Source: Phytophthora hibernalis
Taxonomy: Eukaryota; Oomycota; Peronosporomycetes; Peronosporales; Peronosporaceae
Direction: 5' to 3'
DNA length: 64,000 bases
Assembly: GCA_012656075.1 (NCBI GenBank)
Contig: JAAKBF010000171.1
Coordinates: 682,001-746,000 of the forward strand
A program made the translations under genes and the position numbers. This document shows positions 12,545 to 23,673 of this stretch, piece after piece (positions within the stretch are counted from its first letter, which is position 1; each line of letters opens with the position of its first letter). Below the pieces are notes generated by a model that was given only the letters and a program-made list of their open reading frames with translations, did not search any database and had not been told where the DNA came from.

Positions 12545-13636
12545 GGGTAGCCTTAAAATTAAACACGCAAGATTGTTTTTTTACTTGGCGTGCTCTGTGT
12601 TTCCGATGATCTCAATTTGAACAAGAGGGTCGATCACTTTGCCATGAGTAGGAGGGACGAGGAAGCAAAAAACACGATAACTCTTGCGTACTTCATGCCG
12701 GCGTTCATTTTCATCGAAATACGGTCCAAGCAAATCCCATCGTCGGCGCAGTTCGTGGTAATCAGCTATGGTCACCTCTACAACATCTAGCGCCAAATTG
12801 GCTGTCCGAGAAACGCCGGTCACGTGTTGGTCCACCTGCCCCAATTTTCGCGTTCCATTTTCTGTTCATCTAGAACGATCCTAAAATTTATTCAGATATG
12901 GAGAAATGCAGTGTTAATTCAATTGGATCGTTTGCAAAAAGAAACGTTACTAGTCCGCCGTAGAAACGGATGGAAGCTAGGCTCAGGATGATACTGGGGT
13001 GAAGACACGCCCGAAAGCTTTGATGAAAAGTACGACTGCCTGAGGCGCGTGTTCAGCAGCCAATTTTGAACACAGGGGGCAGCACCATCAAGCAAACAGC
13101 TACGTACGTCCATGGCGCGCAACGCAGCGGCAGTAAACCTCTATCTCCTGGGAGGTGACGAATTGTCTGCGGTGTGTGTTGCTGGCGCCGGTTTAGCTTT
13201 CAAAAAGTTATTTCAGCAAAAATAATGGAGCTTAAGGCAAACGACGTACGCGGGCGAATCCGATGAAATTAGCTTAACATAGAGAGTGCAAAAAGGAAGA
13301 AGACGCAAATCTAGCCACACAAAGCGTTGGTCAAACGATCATCGCGTCAGTCGGACCGTGGCTTTCCGGTGAACAGCGGAATATTTTCCGGAATGACTTG
13401 GACCCGGTATAGTAATTAACTGATGTCAATAAACGAGGCGTCGGGGGGCACTGGTCGGAGCGTGTCAACAGATAAACAGACTGATACTTAATTTCGCAAT
13501 ACCGGTGCTGATTTAGCTAGTCGCTGGAATTTGAGATATCCCTCATTCGGGGTAAACTTTCGTCAACATCGTCATAGAAGGACGAGTATCAAACTAGCCT
13601 CCAAGTGCTCTAGATGGAACAACAAGGGCACATTGA
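12545..13636. other. No recognised gene; weak minus-strand frame
   Basis: The 3' flank of the dead transposase and about 1 kb of mixed sequence. A minus-strand frame at 12844-12581 (87 residues, with NLALDVVEVTIADYHELRRRW) has some protein-like composition, but no domain can be assigned and nothing upstream extends it convincingly. Confidence 0.25.
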
Positions 13637-14113
13637 TTGGACATACAAAATAAGAAGCAAGTGGAGTGCGCATTAGTAGAGAAGACTGTAACCGTGCGCT
13701 CCCTCGCACAGAAAATAGCCACTAACGCATATATTATTGAGGAGCTGCAACAAGGGAATCTCCGGCTTGGGGGTATAGCAAACAGGATAAAGAAGCATTT
13801 GAACTCACATATCACGTGCGGTGCATTCAGCGTTTCTCCAATCAGACTCGAGATTCTACTGTCGCTTTCGATGGCATCGAACTCTGTGATACCTGGAACG
13901 GGAATGATTGTCACGGTCACAAGGACAGTACAATTTCTCATGGGTGGAGCGCTTTACTTTCGACGAGCGACTGCAGCTGAGAACTCCAATGGTCGGCTCA
14001 CTCCCGGACCAAGCCAGATTGGACATGGAGCTTCTCCGGTTATCAGATCACTTCTCTACTTGACGACTGTCACACTACCAGATTTAGCGCTGTCCGTACG
14101 TGTTCTTTTGTAG
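13637..14113 (+). CDS. Unrecognised 158-residue frame
   Basis: Open plus-strand frame starting MDIQNKKQVECAL, with no motif I know. The minus strand of 13594-13941 is also open (115 residues), so the composition may favour open frames on both strands. It directly precedes a Copia RNase H remnant in other frames and may be decayed element sequence rather than a gene. Confidence 0.2.
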   Translation: MDIQNKKQVECALVEKTVTVRSLAQKIATNAYIIEELQQGNLRLGGIANRIKKHLNSHITCGAFSVSPIRLEILLSLSMASNSVIPGTGMIVTVTRTVQFLMGGALYFRRATAAENSNGRLTPGPSQIGHGASPVIRSLLYLTTVTLPDLALSVRVLL

Positions 14114-14189
14114 GAAACAGAGCACTCGACGGCGACGATTTGTGATGGAATCGATTGAATGTGGCACAGATAGCGGGGTCAAGGAATGT

Positions 14190-14460
14190 GTTGGGATCAA
14201 GTTATTAATTCCTTTGCCTACCACTGGGTTGCCGAATCATCGTGCACGAAGGCAATCAGGGAGCCCAGCATCTCGCCAAAGAAAAAAATGTGACTCAAAG
14301 TTCCAAGCAAATCGATCTATGATACCATTGGCATCGCGAGCAGGTTCGCAATGGTGTCATCGAGATGAAATATTACCCAACACGAGCAATGTTCGCCGAC
14401 ATCATGGCCAAACCACTAGCTGGTACGATCTTCCCTGGGCTCGGCGAATGATGGGGCTGT
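14190..14460 (+). mobile_element. C-terminal RNase H remnant of a Copia element
   Basis: The frame reads HEGNQGAQHLAKEKNV, then IDL, a stop, YHWHREQVRNGVIEMKYY and PTRAMFADIMAKPLAGTIF. This is the C-terminal signature of Copia RNase H (consensus D-N-Q-G-A...H-I-D-I-R-Y-H...ADILTK). The coding end is followed immediately by a purine-rich tract (GTGTCGAGTGGGG, about 14459-14471) and an LTR-like sequence starting TGTTGG. Stops interrupt it. The rest of the pol gene is not recognisable upstream, so this is the 3' end of a truncated element. Confidence 0.75.
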
Positions 14461-14471
14461 GTCGAGTGGGG

Positions 14472-14722
14472 TGTTGGAACAGTAGCGGGGTGGACTTGAA
14501 GATTCTTTCTGATGACTCCAGTTCAATGGTCTGGTTTTCAAGGAGTAGCGTGGTCCTGTCAAGCGTCGGGCAAGGAGGGCGCGTACCGATTAGGGATGCA
14601 GATGCGACATCGCGGCTGGGTGTTTCCTGCTTCCAAGAGGGGCTGCCATTGGATGCGGAGTGATGTTCGAGTTGGAAGAGAGAGAGATTAACGTTTATCA
14701 ATTACTTTCTGATACACCAACA
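14472..14722 (+). repeat. Probable 3' LTR of the Copia remnant (251 bp)
   Basis: The segment begins TGTTGG and ends CCAACA, a perfect 6-bp inverted terminus of the TG...CA type usual for Copia LTRs. It sits directly after the purine-rich tract and the RNase H tail, where a 3' LTR must lie. The length is short but within the range of Copia LTRs. No second copy was found in the window, so identification rests on position and ends only. Confidence 0.6.
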
Positions 14723-17700
14723 AGCAGTCAACCGAGTTTTCCTCTTCGCCCAAGTTTCCACCGACGTCTTCAGGTATATTACAATAAGAGTGTGGGCACA
14801 TCACCTGATTGGCTCGGAAGCCGTGGGTGACTCTGGCAACAAGGAGCTGTTCATGATGCGTCAGGGGTTCGGAGCAATGTTTTGTAACGTGGAACAAAGT
14901 GGAGTCGCCGTTTTTCTGTTCGCTGGCGGTGATCCGGTAACCCGCGGCATTTAAAGTTGAGGCGAAGGTACCGTGGTTGGCGTCGCCACCCGAACTTGGG
15001 TCCCATGAAGCTGCTGGAGCTGTCTAAACGAGGGTATGTTAGTGTGACTATCACACTTGTACGTGGTGGACGAGCACACTACGCTGTTGCTGTCGGTGGC
15101 TTTTCCGTCGTTGGTCGCGGTGAAAAGGTCGGTTGTGTCAGAGTCAACGCAGCTAACTTTGACTGGTACCAATAAGCTGTCGGTGGAGAGCGCGGTGGTT
15201 GTTGGACTGGAGTGGACGACGACAGACCATGTATATGGCTGATCTCCTTGGTATTTGCCTGTGAAGGGTGCGTCGCACAAGTCTCTTTAATTCATATGAA
15301 TATCAGCATCTAATTGTAGGGAGGGCAACCTACAAACGGCGTCTTTCGCTAGCGTTAACAACTAAACAGAAACGGTGAAATGTAGTCGACAACACAAATA
15401 TGAAATCGTCACAAACAAAGCAACCGCCACATCTGACGCAAACATGACCAGGAGAATTGAACAGAATCAGGTTCATGTACGAGTTCTTCGAGAGCTGGAC
15501 TTAACTCCTCTTAGCTCCTCCTTCACATTAATTACAAATCCAACGTTGCCAGAAAATTTCTGCGTTCCTCTGGCATCTGTCGTTGCCGAATCTATCTTCT
15601 CCGTCGTTACACAAGCGGCTTCGGGTAGCCCAGAACTCTGCTAATAAGTCTTTCATGTGGCATGGTCCTTCTAAATCACCAACGTAGGCTGTCTCCATCT
15701 TCTTGAGAATGAACGCCAGCTTGTAGATCAGTGTACTCGTACCACTTAATTCATGATGTACATATCGGTGGTGATAGCGAAGGTACATCAACCGAAAACG
15801 GGTTAACGCAAACAGCATCAAGCGCTCTGAGCGACGAAATTGCCGGGGCTATAGTCTTCACCCAGAGATCGGTTCAAACTAGAATTGCACTGATTGCAAA
15901 GATCAGAACATAGTGAACACGCTCATGTAGTATGGGTACTTATGTGGTATTATCGTACGGCATATAGTGGGTTTAATGTGGAAGGTATCGAACATGCACA
16001 TGTTATAATGTTGTAATTGAATTATTGTGGTTTGCACCAAAATTTCCTTTCCCACAGTGGGGTTGCTCGTTTTATCTTGGAAGAAGCTCAATTTAAAATG
16101 AAAGGAGAACACAATCAATACAGCAGGAGAGATTTGAAGCCCATCACTCAGTTATAACCCGGCAGATTGTTTTACGATAATCTACTCTCTCTACTGTTCA
16201 GCATGATTTGTATATATCGATCTACTAATATCATCGACATACTAATATCATAGAAGAAGGGTAATGTAAATTGGACCCAAGTTCAATGGAGGCCAGGAAT
16301 CTTTCAAAAGCAATTGCGGGAGGGATCTCTAGCCGTAATGTACGCCATTTATTGTCGATAGCGAGCTGCGATTCTGTTGCATGTATATGGCATCTCCCAC
16401 AAAGAGCAATACTTTAGTTTTCACGTCTTGGAAGCCATGATTTGTAAAAAGAAAACTTCTTGCATTTTCTTTTTCGGGGTCCATTTGTCATATTCAACGT
16501 GAGAAACCCGCCCGTGGACGTGCCACTGTGACGTCCTTCTATTCGAATATAAAAAGTATACACCAACAATACTTAGTTGGAAATAGTAACATACAATTTA
16601 CGTACATATATGTAGTGTTCTACACAACAACAAGCAAGCTGCTGGTAAAGACGCGGTGGAAATCTGGACTTGCTGTCGCTGATGTATTAGATACGTATCA
16701 TACTGAATAGATTTGTAAACCGCTGTACAGCTATTGGCAGTGGAAGCATGAATCATTAACAATCTGGACTGAAGCCGCTTGGTCTGGAGGTGATGTCAAA
16801 CCCAGCACTAGCGACAACATCAGTAACCGCGCGGGTGTCGTTGCGGAGGTGACGGTGGTAATGTCAACGGCTCGAGAGCTTCTACACCCCGGGCGCTGAT
16901 GGTGGCGCTGAGCACATCATCAACAACGAAGGCTGCGAGGTGGAAAGCCGTGCTGTTGATCTTGTGCCGAATACCCTGAGACTGACAGCAACACTAGCTC
17001 ATGAGGCCTTCGCTCTTCTTAGACTGTTATATGTGACCGTAGTCGCTACCAATGGCACCGAGAGCTTCTCTGTTATTGCGCGTGTGTCCTCTACAAGAGA
17101 CACACGATCGAAATATGGATATAGGTCAGATTGGTAGGCGCATTTGCAGAAAAGAGAAGGAGGTGCTGCTTACATCACCTTGGGTTTATGAATGAACTAG
17201 AAGTGGCCCCGACAAAACAGATATTCGAGATGAAATCACGACTCGATTTATGGATAATGGACTGTCTATACGAACATTTTTTATAGAGGAAGTCGATATA
17301 TTTGTTTAATCGGCGCAGCAAAATACGTACAAGGCAGAATACTGTATCGATGTGTCTCAATTCACAGAATGTGAGTAACTATTGCATAGTTCATCAGTAC
17401 AAACACACATAGAGCTTTTGAATGATGGTATCCGCAGCCAGTTTCGCCACGTGGTGTCAACTTATGACTGTTCATATCTCACACTATCGGTATTATATTT
17501 TCCGTCCGAAGTATTTTGGCCAGGATAATTATGTGATATTACGCATCCTCCTAAGCCTTAATTTGATATATATTCCTCTCAAAAGCTATATTTTTTGGTA
17601 AAATTTAAACGTTTACGTATACGTGCGTTTGTAGAGATTCTGGACTTCTCAGGGTGGAGGGGGCAGCCACGGGAAATTCTAACCTAACGTAGTTTTGAGG

Positions 17701-18429
17701 CGTTCATTTCTAGGGGTAATTTTAAGTGGGTGAAACAGGAGTGGGAAAAGTGTTTTGCCTCGCCTTTAGTTTGGACTGATAGTCAGTTTCACCGAGAAAT
17801 TTCCGCAATTCTCCGAAACTTGGAAACTGCTTTTCAACGATACAATACCTCTTGGTTCGATGAGACAGCGCCAAACAAAGCGATGCTAGTTCACCTTTTC
17901 AGTGTTTTTAAGATATTATGAATTCCAACCTAATTAAACATTTCGCGTAGAATGGGTGAACCACCCCCTACAAAATCCCAGTCATTTTCGAATCGACCAC
18001 CCTAAGTACTATTCGGCTTTTAATGAGTTAGCTAGTTTAGCCATGCCTGGGGCGATTGTTGCACAAGCGATTCGACCAGGGCCCAGAAAATTTTAAGTAG
18101 AACCCACAAAAAAGGTTGCGAAAATAAGCCATTAAAAATCGTACTTCTACGAAATTTTTCAGGAAGATTTTTTTAGCAATCTCTAAATTTGTTGTCGTGT
18201 ATCGTCCAGGAAAGAGCAGGGAGCGTTGTTGAGCGCAAGTGACAAGCCCCGCGTTATCGTTCCTACGGATCACAGGAGCATGTTTCCTACGGTATGTCCC
18301 TGTTTGGTCACGTGTGCCGCACGTGCGCATGCATGAGGCGTGTGTTACTAGAGTGAATTGCCAGATGACCTCGGACGTCACATAGAGCTTGCTCAGTGCA
18401 TGAGGTTGATTTGATACACTTGCGCACTG
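14723..18429. other. Intergenic repeat-like sequence with weak frames
   Basis: No gene is recognised. Minus-strand frame 15280-14951 is Ser/Thr-rich with five cysteines (CDAPFTGKYQGDQPYTW at its start) and could be the C-terminal exon of a small secreted protein, but no signal peptide or intron joins it. Minus-strand frame 15821-15528 (97 residues) and plus frames 16940-17137 and 17730-17921 are short and unassigned. From 15.9 to 16.7 kb and 17.4 to 18.2 kb the sequence is AT-rich and non-coding. Confidence 0.3.
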
Positions 18430-19415
18430 CATCTTATTAAGCAGAGTGGTTAGCTTTTGCCACCAACTAAAAGAAGACAGCGAGGATTTATAGTGAGGAA
18501 GAGGGCTGCGCGGCGGATGGGTATTTGAGAGGAACCGAAGGACTATAGGTTTCTGCAGCCATCTCCATCCAAAAGGTGTACCGCAGCTTGCTCTGACGTA
18601 GGGAATACGTCAAAATGGTGGCCAAGAACAAGTAAAGAGGAGCGGCAAAAAGGCAATAAGAAGTAAGGACTGTGGATTGGAACAGCAGAATTCGGATTGC
18701 AAAATCGATGTACTGTTACAGATAGAGTCTTGTACACTTTCATAGCTTTCTGCTGTGTATCATCCGTTGTTCTTCTAGTTTTGCTGTGGCTGCTTTTGAC
18801 GAGGAAGTGATCAGGCCAAGGTTCGACAGCGAAATGAAGGCCAACTCGATATAGAAGATAATGATCAGCCCGAATATCCTTGATCTCATACGCCAGTCAG
18901 ATAGATAGGTCCACCCCGCCTGGGAACGTATATATGAGACTTCCGGTGGGTGTTTGGTTACAATAAGTCGATAGGTAGATAGTCTGGAGCAGCTCATTCG
19001 TAATTTTGCCATGTGACCGTCAACCTTCGGCTCTACCGACGAGTTCACGATGCAGAATATGTCGATCCACCGCACCTCTCCTAGGATAGGCCTTTCCGAT
19101 CCAAGATTCGGGCCGATACCGGGAGTCATGCTCCGTGCACTGACACCCGTAGCGTATCTCCCCGTCGTGGCAACGACTTTAGTTTGAATACGCTGTTCTT
19201 GCCAACGACATCAACGAGTATGAGAATGGTATATTGTGGAGTGAATTTTTCTGCCTTGCTGGCCTGGTGCTTATCACCTGTCTCTGCATCTCTCACATCT
19301 GCAAGATTTGTAGTTGGAATTAAAAAATCTTCGAGATCCAGAGGCGTAAAACCCAACGGGGCCAAAGCTAACTCTTTCGCTGGTGGGAAACTTTGAATCA
19401 GCACTTCGCAACAGC
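18430..19415 (-). repeat. Left copy of the repeat pair (putative 3' LTR)
   Basis: Two blocks here (18433-18510 and 19225-19415) align by eye with 22285-22560. Shared words include AAGACAGCGAGGAT, a TATTGTGG block, CTTGCTG, ATTTGTAGT, AAAGCTAACTCTTTC and CACTTCGCAACAG or close variants. About 550 bp (roughly 18690-19225) is present here but absent from the right copy, either an insertion here or a deletion there. Confidence 0.5.
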
Positions 19416-19689
19416 CCCACATACTGTTCTACAAGGTTGAACGTTGTGATTTCAAAATCGGATTGCGATATCAATCCCATTTTTGTTCTGTTCTCCTTGA
19501 ACGTTGGTTGTGCTGGCGATTTTGTGAAAGCATCTTTAACATTGTCCAAGTCGGACACACGACCCCTACCCCCACCTGTCCGGCACCACCGAAAAAGTCG
19601 TCAGGCCATCCTACACGGGCATCACTCAGGTCGTGCTCGGTCTCACTAGTCTGTGACTTCCCTTCTTCTTCGGGACCACCAGTTCCGTC

Positions 19690-20650
19690 ATCTGCGCTCA
19701 AGCAATGCTCTACATAACATCAGCATCAGCATCAAAGTACTCCGTTGTCGACACATATGGTTGATTGCGAATAGTGTGAACACGTCCGGGTTTGATCTCA
19801 TAAAAAGCAGCCGTTTGGCTGTAAAAATATTTATTGGTCTTGTAATCCAACAAACGATAGCATCGGTGGCCCCGGCAATAGTCAACAGAAATGTCTCTCG
19901 TGCTTTAGCGTCTATCTTTTTCCACTCAATGTTGTCGACATAAGTCAAAACAGCACACCAGGAATTCCATAGCCAAGCTATCCTGTCGTATTTCGGTACC
20001 ACACACCGTACGGAGCGTGCATGGCTCTCGTGTAGTTCGGTACTATGTTCACATAGTATGTCACCGTCATGGCATCCTCTTTCCCCAACTCCTGCGGTAG
20101 CTGAAATGCGTTAGCAGACAACACATCCGTTCTGTAACATACCTTATCATTCGTTTGGCTACGCAGTTCTGCTCAGATGTTGGATTACCCGTAAGTTAGC
20201 ACTCCATTCCATAACTTTTCTTGCTGTGGTTGCCAAGTGAAGCCAACTATACGTTATCACAACGCAGTTTCATCATTCATACCTTCAATTTCGTTTTCAC
20301 GTGATCGTACAGCAATTCAAACTTAGTATAGCTCTCAGAGCAACCTACATCAGGAATAACGTCGAAAAACGACTAGCGTCGTCAACAAAAGAAACATAGA
20401 ATCCCCGAGGAAGATTTGACACTGTATAGTCCCCATACATCCAGATGTAAAAAATCACCAGCTAACCACTCGTGAACTGGTGTATTGTTAACCGAGGAAA
20501 CCTGTTCCGGGTAAGCCAGTTTCCCTTCACATACGATTCACAGTGACAGGTATTATCAATGCGCAAGTTCACATTGGTTAATAGTCAATATCGATGTCGA
20601 AACAACGCGTTGAATACATTCTGTCAGGGAGGCCCAGTCGCGCATGCCAC
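19690..20650 (-). pseudogene. Copia integrase remnant
   Basis: The minus strand reads MRDWASLTECIQ near 20640-20600 (integrase zinc-binding region), then CEGKLAYPEQVSSVNN and VHEWLAGDFLHLDVWG around 20530-20430, the entry to the catalytic core with an aspartate in LHLDVWG. Further on are AYTKFELLYDHVK-like words near 20310, and VLTYVDNIEWKKIDAKA with NIFTAKRLLF near 19960-19810, the conserved block after the integrase core. Multiple stops and frameshifts are present. Confidence 0.75.
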
Positions 20651-21127
20651 ATATCCACACTTTGCGCTGTGACAGAAGTTGCCACCATTGCAGAATCTGT
20701 ATGGCTGTCTCACTCCAGATGATAGAGATTAGTCGCGTTGATGTGGGCAGGTGCCAAGGAAACCTGTAACTTCAGCACACCTGCATTTTCATCGTCAAAC
20801 TGAACTCAAATTGGTTGGTTCGATGGCAGCGTCTTTTAAGTCAGCCTCCTCACCGGAAACAGACTACAACGGCGTTTTAGTCCTTAGTGAGTAGCACGTA
20901 GCAAAATCGTTCGTTCAGCACGCAAAGTACGCAGCACCATGTGCACTGTTCCAACTCCAGTCACGTTCAACCGGTTTTGACCTCCAACTCTCACCTTTGC
21001 ATTTAATGGCGTGAACGAGATAAAAATCAATTTTCTGGTTCGTGAGATGGTTTGTGAGGCAAGAATACAAATAACATCTCACCTGGGCCGACTCTTGCAC
21101 GCTTCTCCGAAGAAGATTTAAGGTTTA

Positions 21128-21368
21128 CAATGATCGGCTCCCTCAGCGAGCACCCCAAACTAAATAAACTTAATAATCGTATGATCAAGCAACTAGGTGG
21201 ACGATCTAGATAACGCTGTCACATAAAATATGCTTGCGTTCTTTATATATATCAGATGTTCTATTTTATGCGAAAGCCTTATCTGGATCGCCCACCTTTT
21301 TAGTTGCTTGTTCATACGATTTTAAAGTTTATTTAGTTTGGGGTGTTCGCTGAGGAACCAGGTCACTG
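21128..21368. repeat. MITE, 241 bp, with long inverted repeats and TA target site
   Basis: The ends are inverted copies of one another over about 90 bp. The left end starts CAATGATCGGCTCCCTCAGC and the right end, read backwards, starts CAGTGACCTGGTTCCTCAGC; both run into CCCCAAACTAAATAAACTT. The element is flanked by TA on both sides (21126-21127 and 21369-21370), as Tc1/mariner-type transposition produces. It has no coding capacity. A shorter relative with the same ends lies at 46221-46350 in the opposite orientation. Confidence 0.85.
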
Positions 21369-21370
21369 TA

Positions 21371-22235
21371 CCACTTTCTTCGCCGAAATAATTGGGCAGC
21401 GAACTATTGCCCTTAGCGCTGCTATCACTCTTAGCATATGGCGGTCCATCATCAGTCTTGTTGCGCTTCCCATGTTGTTCAGCTCCTGGGCCATCACTTG
21501 GCGGTCGCTTGACCAGATGCGGGTAATTCAGAACTGGTTCCCTTCGGTCGTCGTAGCGAAAGAAGTTTCCGCGATCTTGTCGTTGTCCACGACAACCTTG
21601 TCTTCTTCAACGTCCTATTTCAGCACTTCATCCAACGCCAAAAATCATGAACTCGTTCATATGCGACTTCAAGAGCATGCTCCAGCTATTCGTAATTCGG
21701 GGAGGGGGCATTCGGGTCTTGCGGCGTGTGACTAGCTAAAAACGTTTCAACCACGTTATTGTTATCACATGCCAGTTTTCAAGTACAGTGATGCGCTTCA
21801 TGAGCAGGCGTACCTCACTTAGATGCTCAGAGACGTTCCCTTTCGGATCAAGTCGTAACCGCCGTATGTTAGTCATCTCATCTGTGTAATTGAAATACGT
21901 TCGGACGACAAATCGCTTCTTCAAGTGCTCCATGACACGGAATCGGGCGGGCCCGAACTTCGCGGTGTTTATTATTTATTTGGTCTGTCATTCGGTTGTA
22001 AAGAATTTATTTAGATCTGCTGGTCCCCTTCTTCCACATCGAATGTGCATCAGACGGCTTGCTTTCTTCAGGTTCGGGCACCTTTTTCGCAGTAATACCA
22101 CAGCTACTTCCTATCCAGCTTCAAAATCATCCACTCCAGCCAGACGTCAAATTTCGTCGCGTCGAACGGTATGTGTTTGTTCAGCTTGTCCTCTCTCGTA
22201 TCATTCTTGTCTTTGGCGCTCATCGTTCTAAATGT
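21371..22235 (-). pseudogene. Copia Gag remnant
   Basis: The minus-strand frame starts MSAKDKNDTREDKLNKHIPF near 22235 and continues FDVWLEWMILKLDRK, the usual Copia Gag N-terminus (a short acidic/basic leader and an F-x-W core). From 21933 to 21736 it reads RRLRLDPKGNVSEHLSEVRL and LLMKRITVLENWHV, matching the UBN2/retrotran_gag helical region. Stops and frame changes separate these parts, and the frame ends at a MITE insertion (TA at 21369-21370). Confidence 0.7.
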
Positions 22236-22284
22236 GCTACCCGGTTGGCATAGCCACTTTCCCACTGCAAGTTGTAACGCAGAG

Positions 22285-22600
22285 TGGATAGCTTTAGCCA
22301 CAGCCAAGTGGTCTACTAAAAAGACAGCGAGGATGTGTAGGGAGGAAGAATGCTACGCAGAAGACCGTGTATTGTGGATTAAAATATTTCTACCTTGCTG
22401 CCCCGTTATATATCACCTGTCCCTCCTTCTTTCATATCTCCCATATTTGTAGTCAACAAAATCCACGAGGGACAGAAGCCAGCGGCGTAAACCCCAACTG
22501 AACCAAAAGCTAACTCTTTCTCCAGTGTACAACCTGTCAATCAGTACTTCGCAACAGATAATAAACTCATTTTGATTCTCTGCGTTGGATAGTAGGATCA
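22285..22600 (-). repeat. Right copy of the repeat pair (putative 5' LTR)
   Basis: This copy lies just upstream of the Gag start on the minus strand, where a 5' LTR and leader would be. Similarity to 18433-18510 and 19225-19415 is clear across about 275 bp. After 22560 the similarity fades. Clean TG...CA ends cannot be placed. Confidence 0.5.
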
Positions 22601-23139
22601 TTTTGATTTAATAGTGGTTATCGCGGTTGGTAAGTAAGTAAGAAAAATTTCAACAGCCAATGAAATCAATTATTCGTGTCGTGTCTTTGCCCGCTGATAC
22701 TAAAAAGACGATTGTATGAAGAGGTCCAGATAGTTGGTTGTGATTGGGAAAATTTGTGATAACGACGATTGACATCAAGAATCTCTACGAACGCACGTAC
22801 CGAATTCCCTACGTCTAGGCATACACCAAATCTGAGGTGTAGAGACATGCGATTGGAAAAATTGGGCTCTGTATTGGTTGAAAAGGAAGTGAATGTCCAA
22901 GAAATGAGCCCGATCTGACTGCCTATTTGTACAAATGTTGCCGTATGCCTTGACATTGAGTACAGTATGTCTTGACATAGGAAATTGAATTTACATAAAC
23001 GTTTGAAGTTGACCAGGTCGTTTCGTTTTCGACAGGGATAGACCTCCAATTAAGGGTGTACTCCATGGGCAAAGACAAGGGAGCTATGTTTTGTACATGA
23101 AATTAGAATTTCCGGTATACCGGTAATATAGGTATGCTC
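22601..23139. other. Unassigned sequence
   Basis: A minus-strand frame (23049-22666, 127 residues, start MEVYPCRKRNDLVNFKRLC) is open. The words NFKRLCKF and VLNVKAYGNIC in adjacent frames faintly recall the Copia RNase H region, but no diagnostic motif is present. No host gene seen. Confidence 0.25.
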
Positions 23140-23147
23140 TAGCGCTC

Positions 23148-23673
23148 GACGTCAGCACGCCACACATTTGGAGCTTTCGCGCTCTCCCTCATTCTGACTT
23201 CAGAGGCAGAAGCCACCAAGGCTAAGAAAGAAGGGGGTTCTAAATCTACAACAACAATGATCACCCGTGGCGCACCCGAACCGGCTAGCGCGCCTTCGAC
23301 ACCCACCTCGCCTTCATCCCGGTCCACAGTGGCCCTGACGGATAGCGAGACTCCCACAAGAAGCCCCGACGTCGTCGATTGGACCAGCACTAAAGAGCCG
23401 TGGTCGGCGACCTCCGCCCAGCAGACATCCGACTCTCCGCCGCGCACGATCAAGCGTGCCCCCGCCGCTCCGACGAAGGCTGCAAGCGGTGTCGCCACAG
23501 CCGATGCCCTCAAGGAAAAGAAGAAGCCCGCAAAGAGTGCTCCGGCGGCCACGGGGTCGACTGCACAGAAGACGCCTCACGCAGCGGACCTGATCTCGGA
23601 CTCGGTGGATAAACAAGCTTCACCGACATCTAAGAAGGCGTGGAAATACACTGATGTGACGACGGAGATCTAG
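23148..23673 (+). CDS. Ser/Thr/Pro/Ala-rich open frame of unknown function
   Basis: The frame is open from about 23148; the first ATG in it is at 23257 (MITRGAPEPASAPSTP), giving 138 residues to the stop at 23671. The protein is low-complexity: Pro/Ser/Thr-rich at the start, then Lys/Ala-rich (KEKKKPAKSAPAATG), ending SKKAWKYTDVTTEI. Such tails occur in Gag-like and ORF1 proteins and in linker-histone-like proteins, but there is no domain to decide. Sequence downstream to 25.3 kb holds only broken frames, so it is probably the surviving start of a decayed retroelement gene. Confidence 0.3.

Larger units (their letters stand above)
18430..22600 (-). mobile_element. Degenerate minus-strand Copia element without RT
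   Basis: Read on the minus strand, the order is a repeat copy (22560-22285), Gag (from 22235), an unclear protease/linker part, integrase (about 20650-19690), and a second copy of the same repeat (19415-18430). The two repeat copies in direct orientation at the ends are best explained as diverged LTRs. Frames are broken throughout. No reverse transcriptase (KARLVA..., YVDD) or RNase H motif is present between the integrase and the left repeat, so a large internal deletion is inferred. A MITE lies in the gag region. The outer boundaries are estimates. Confidence 0.65.
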
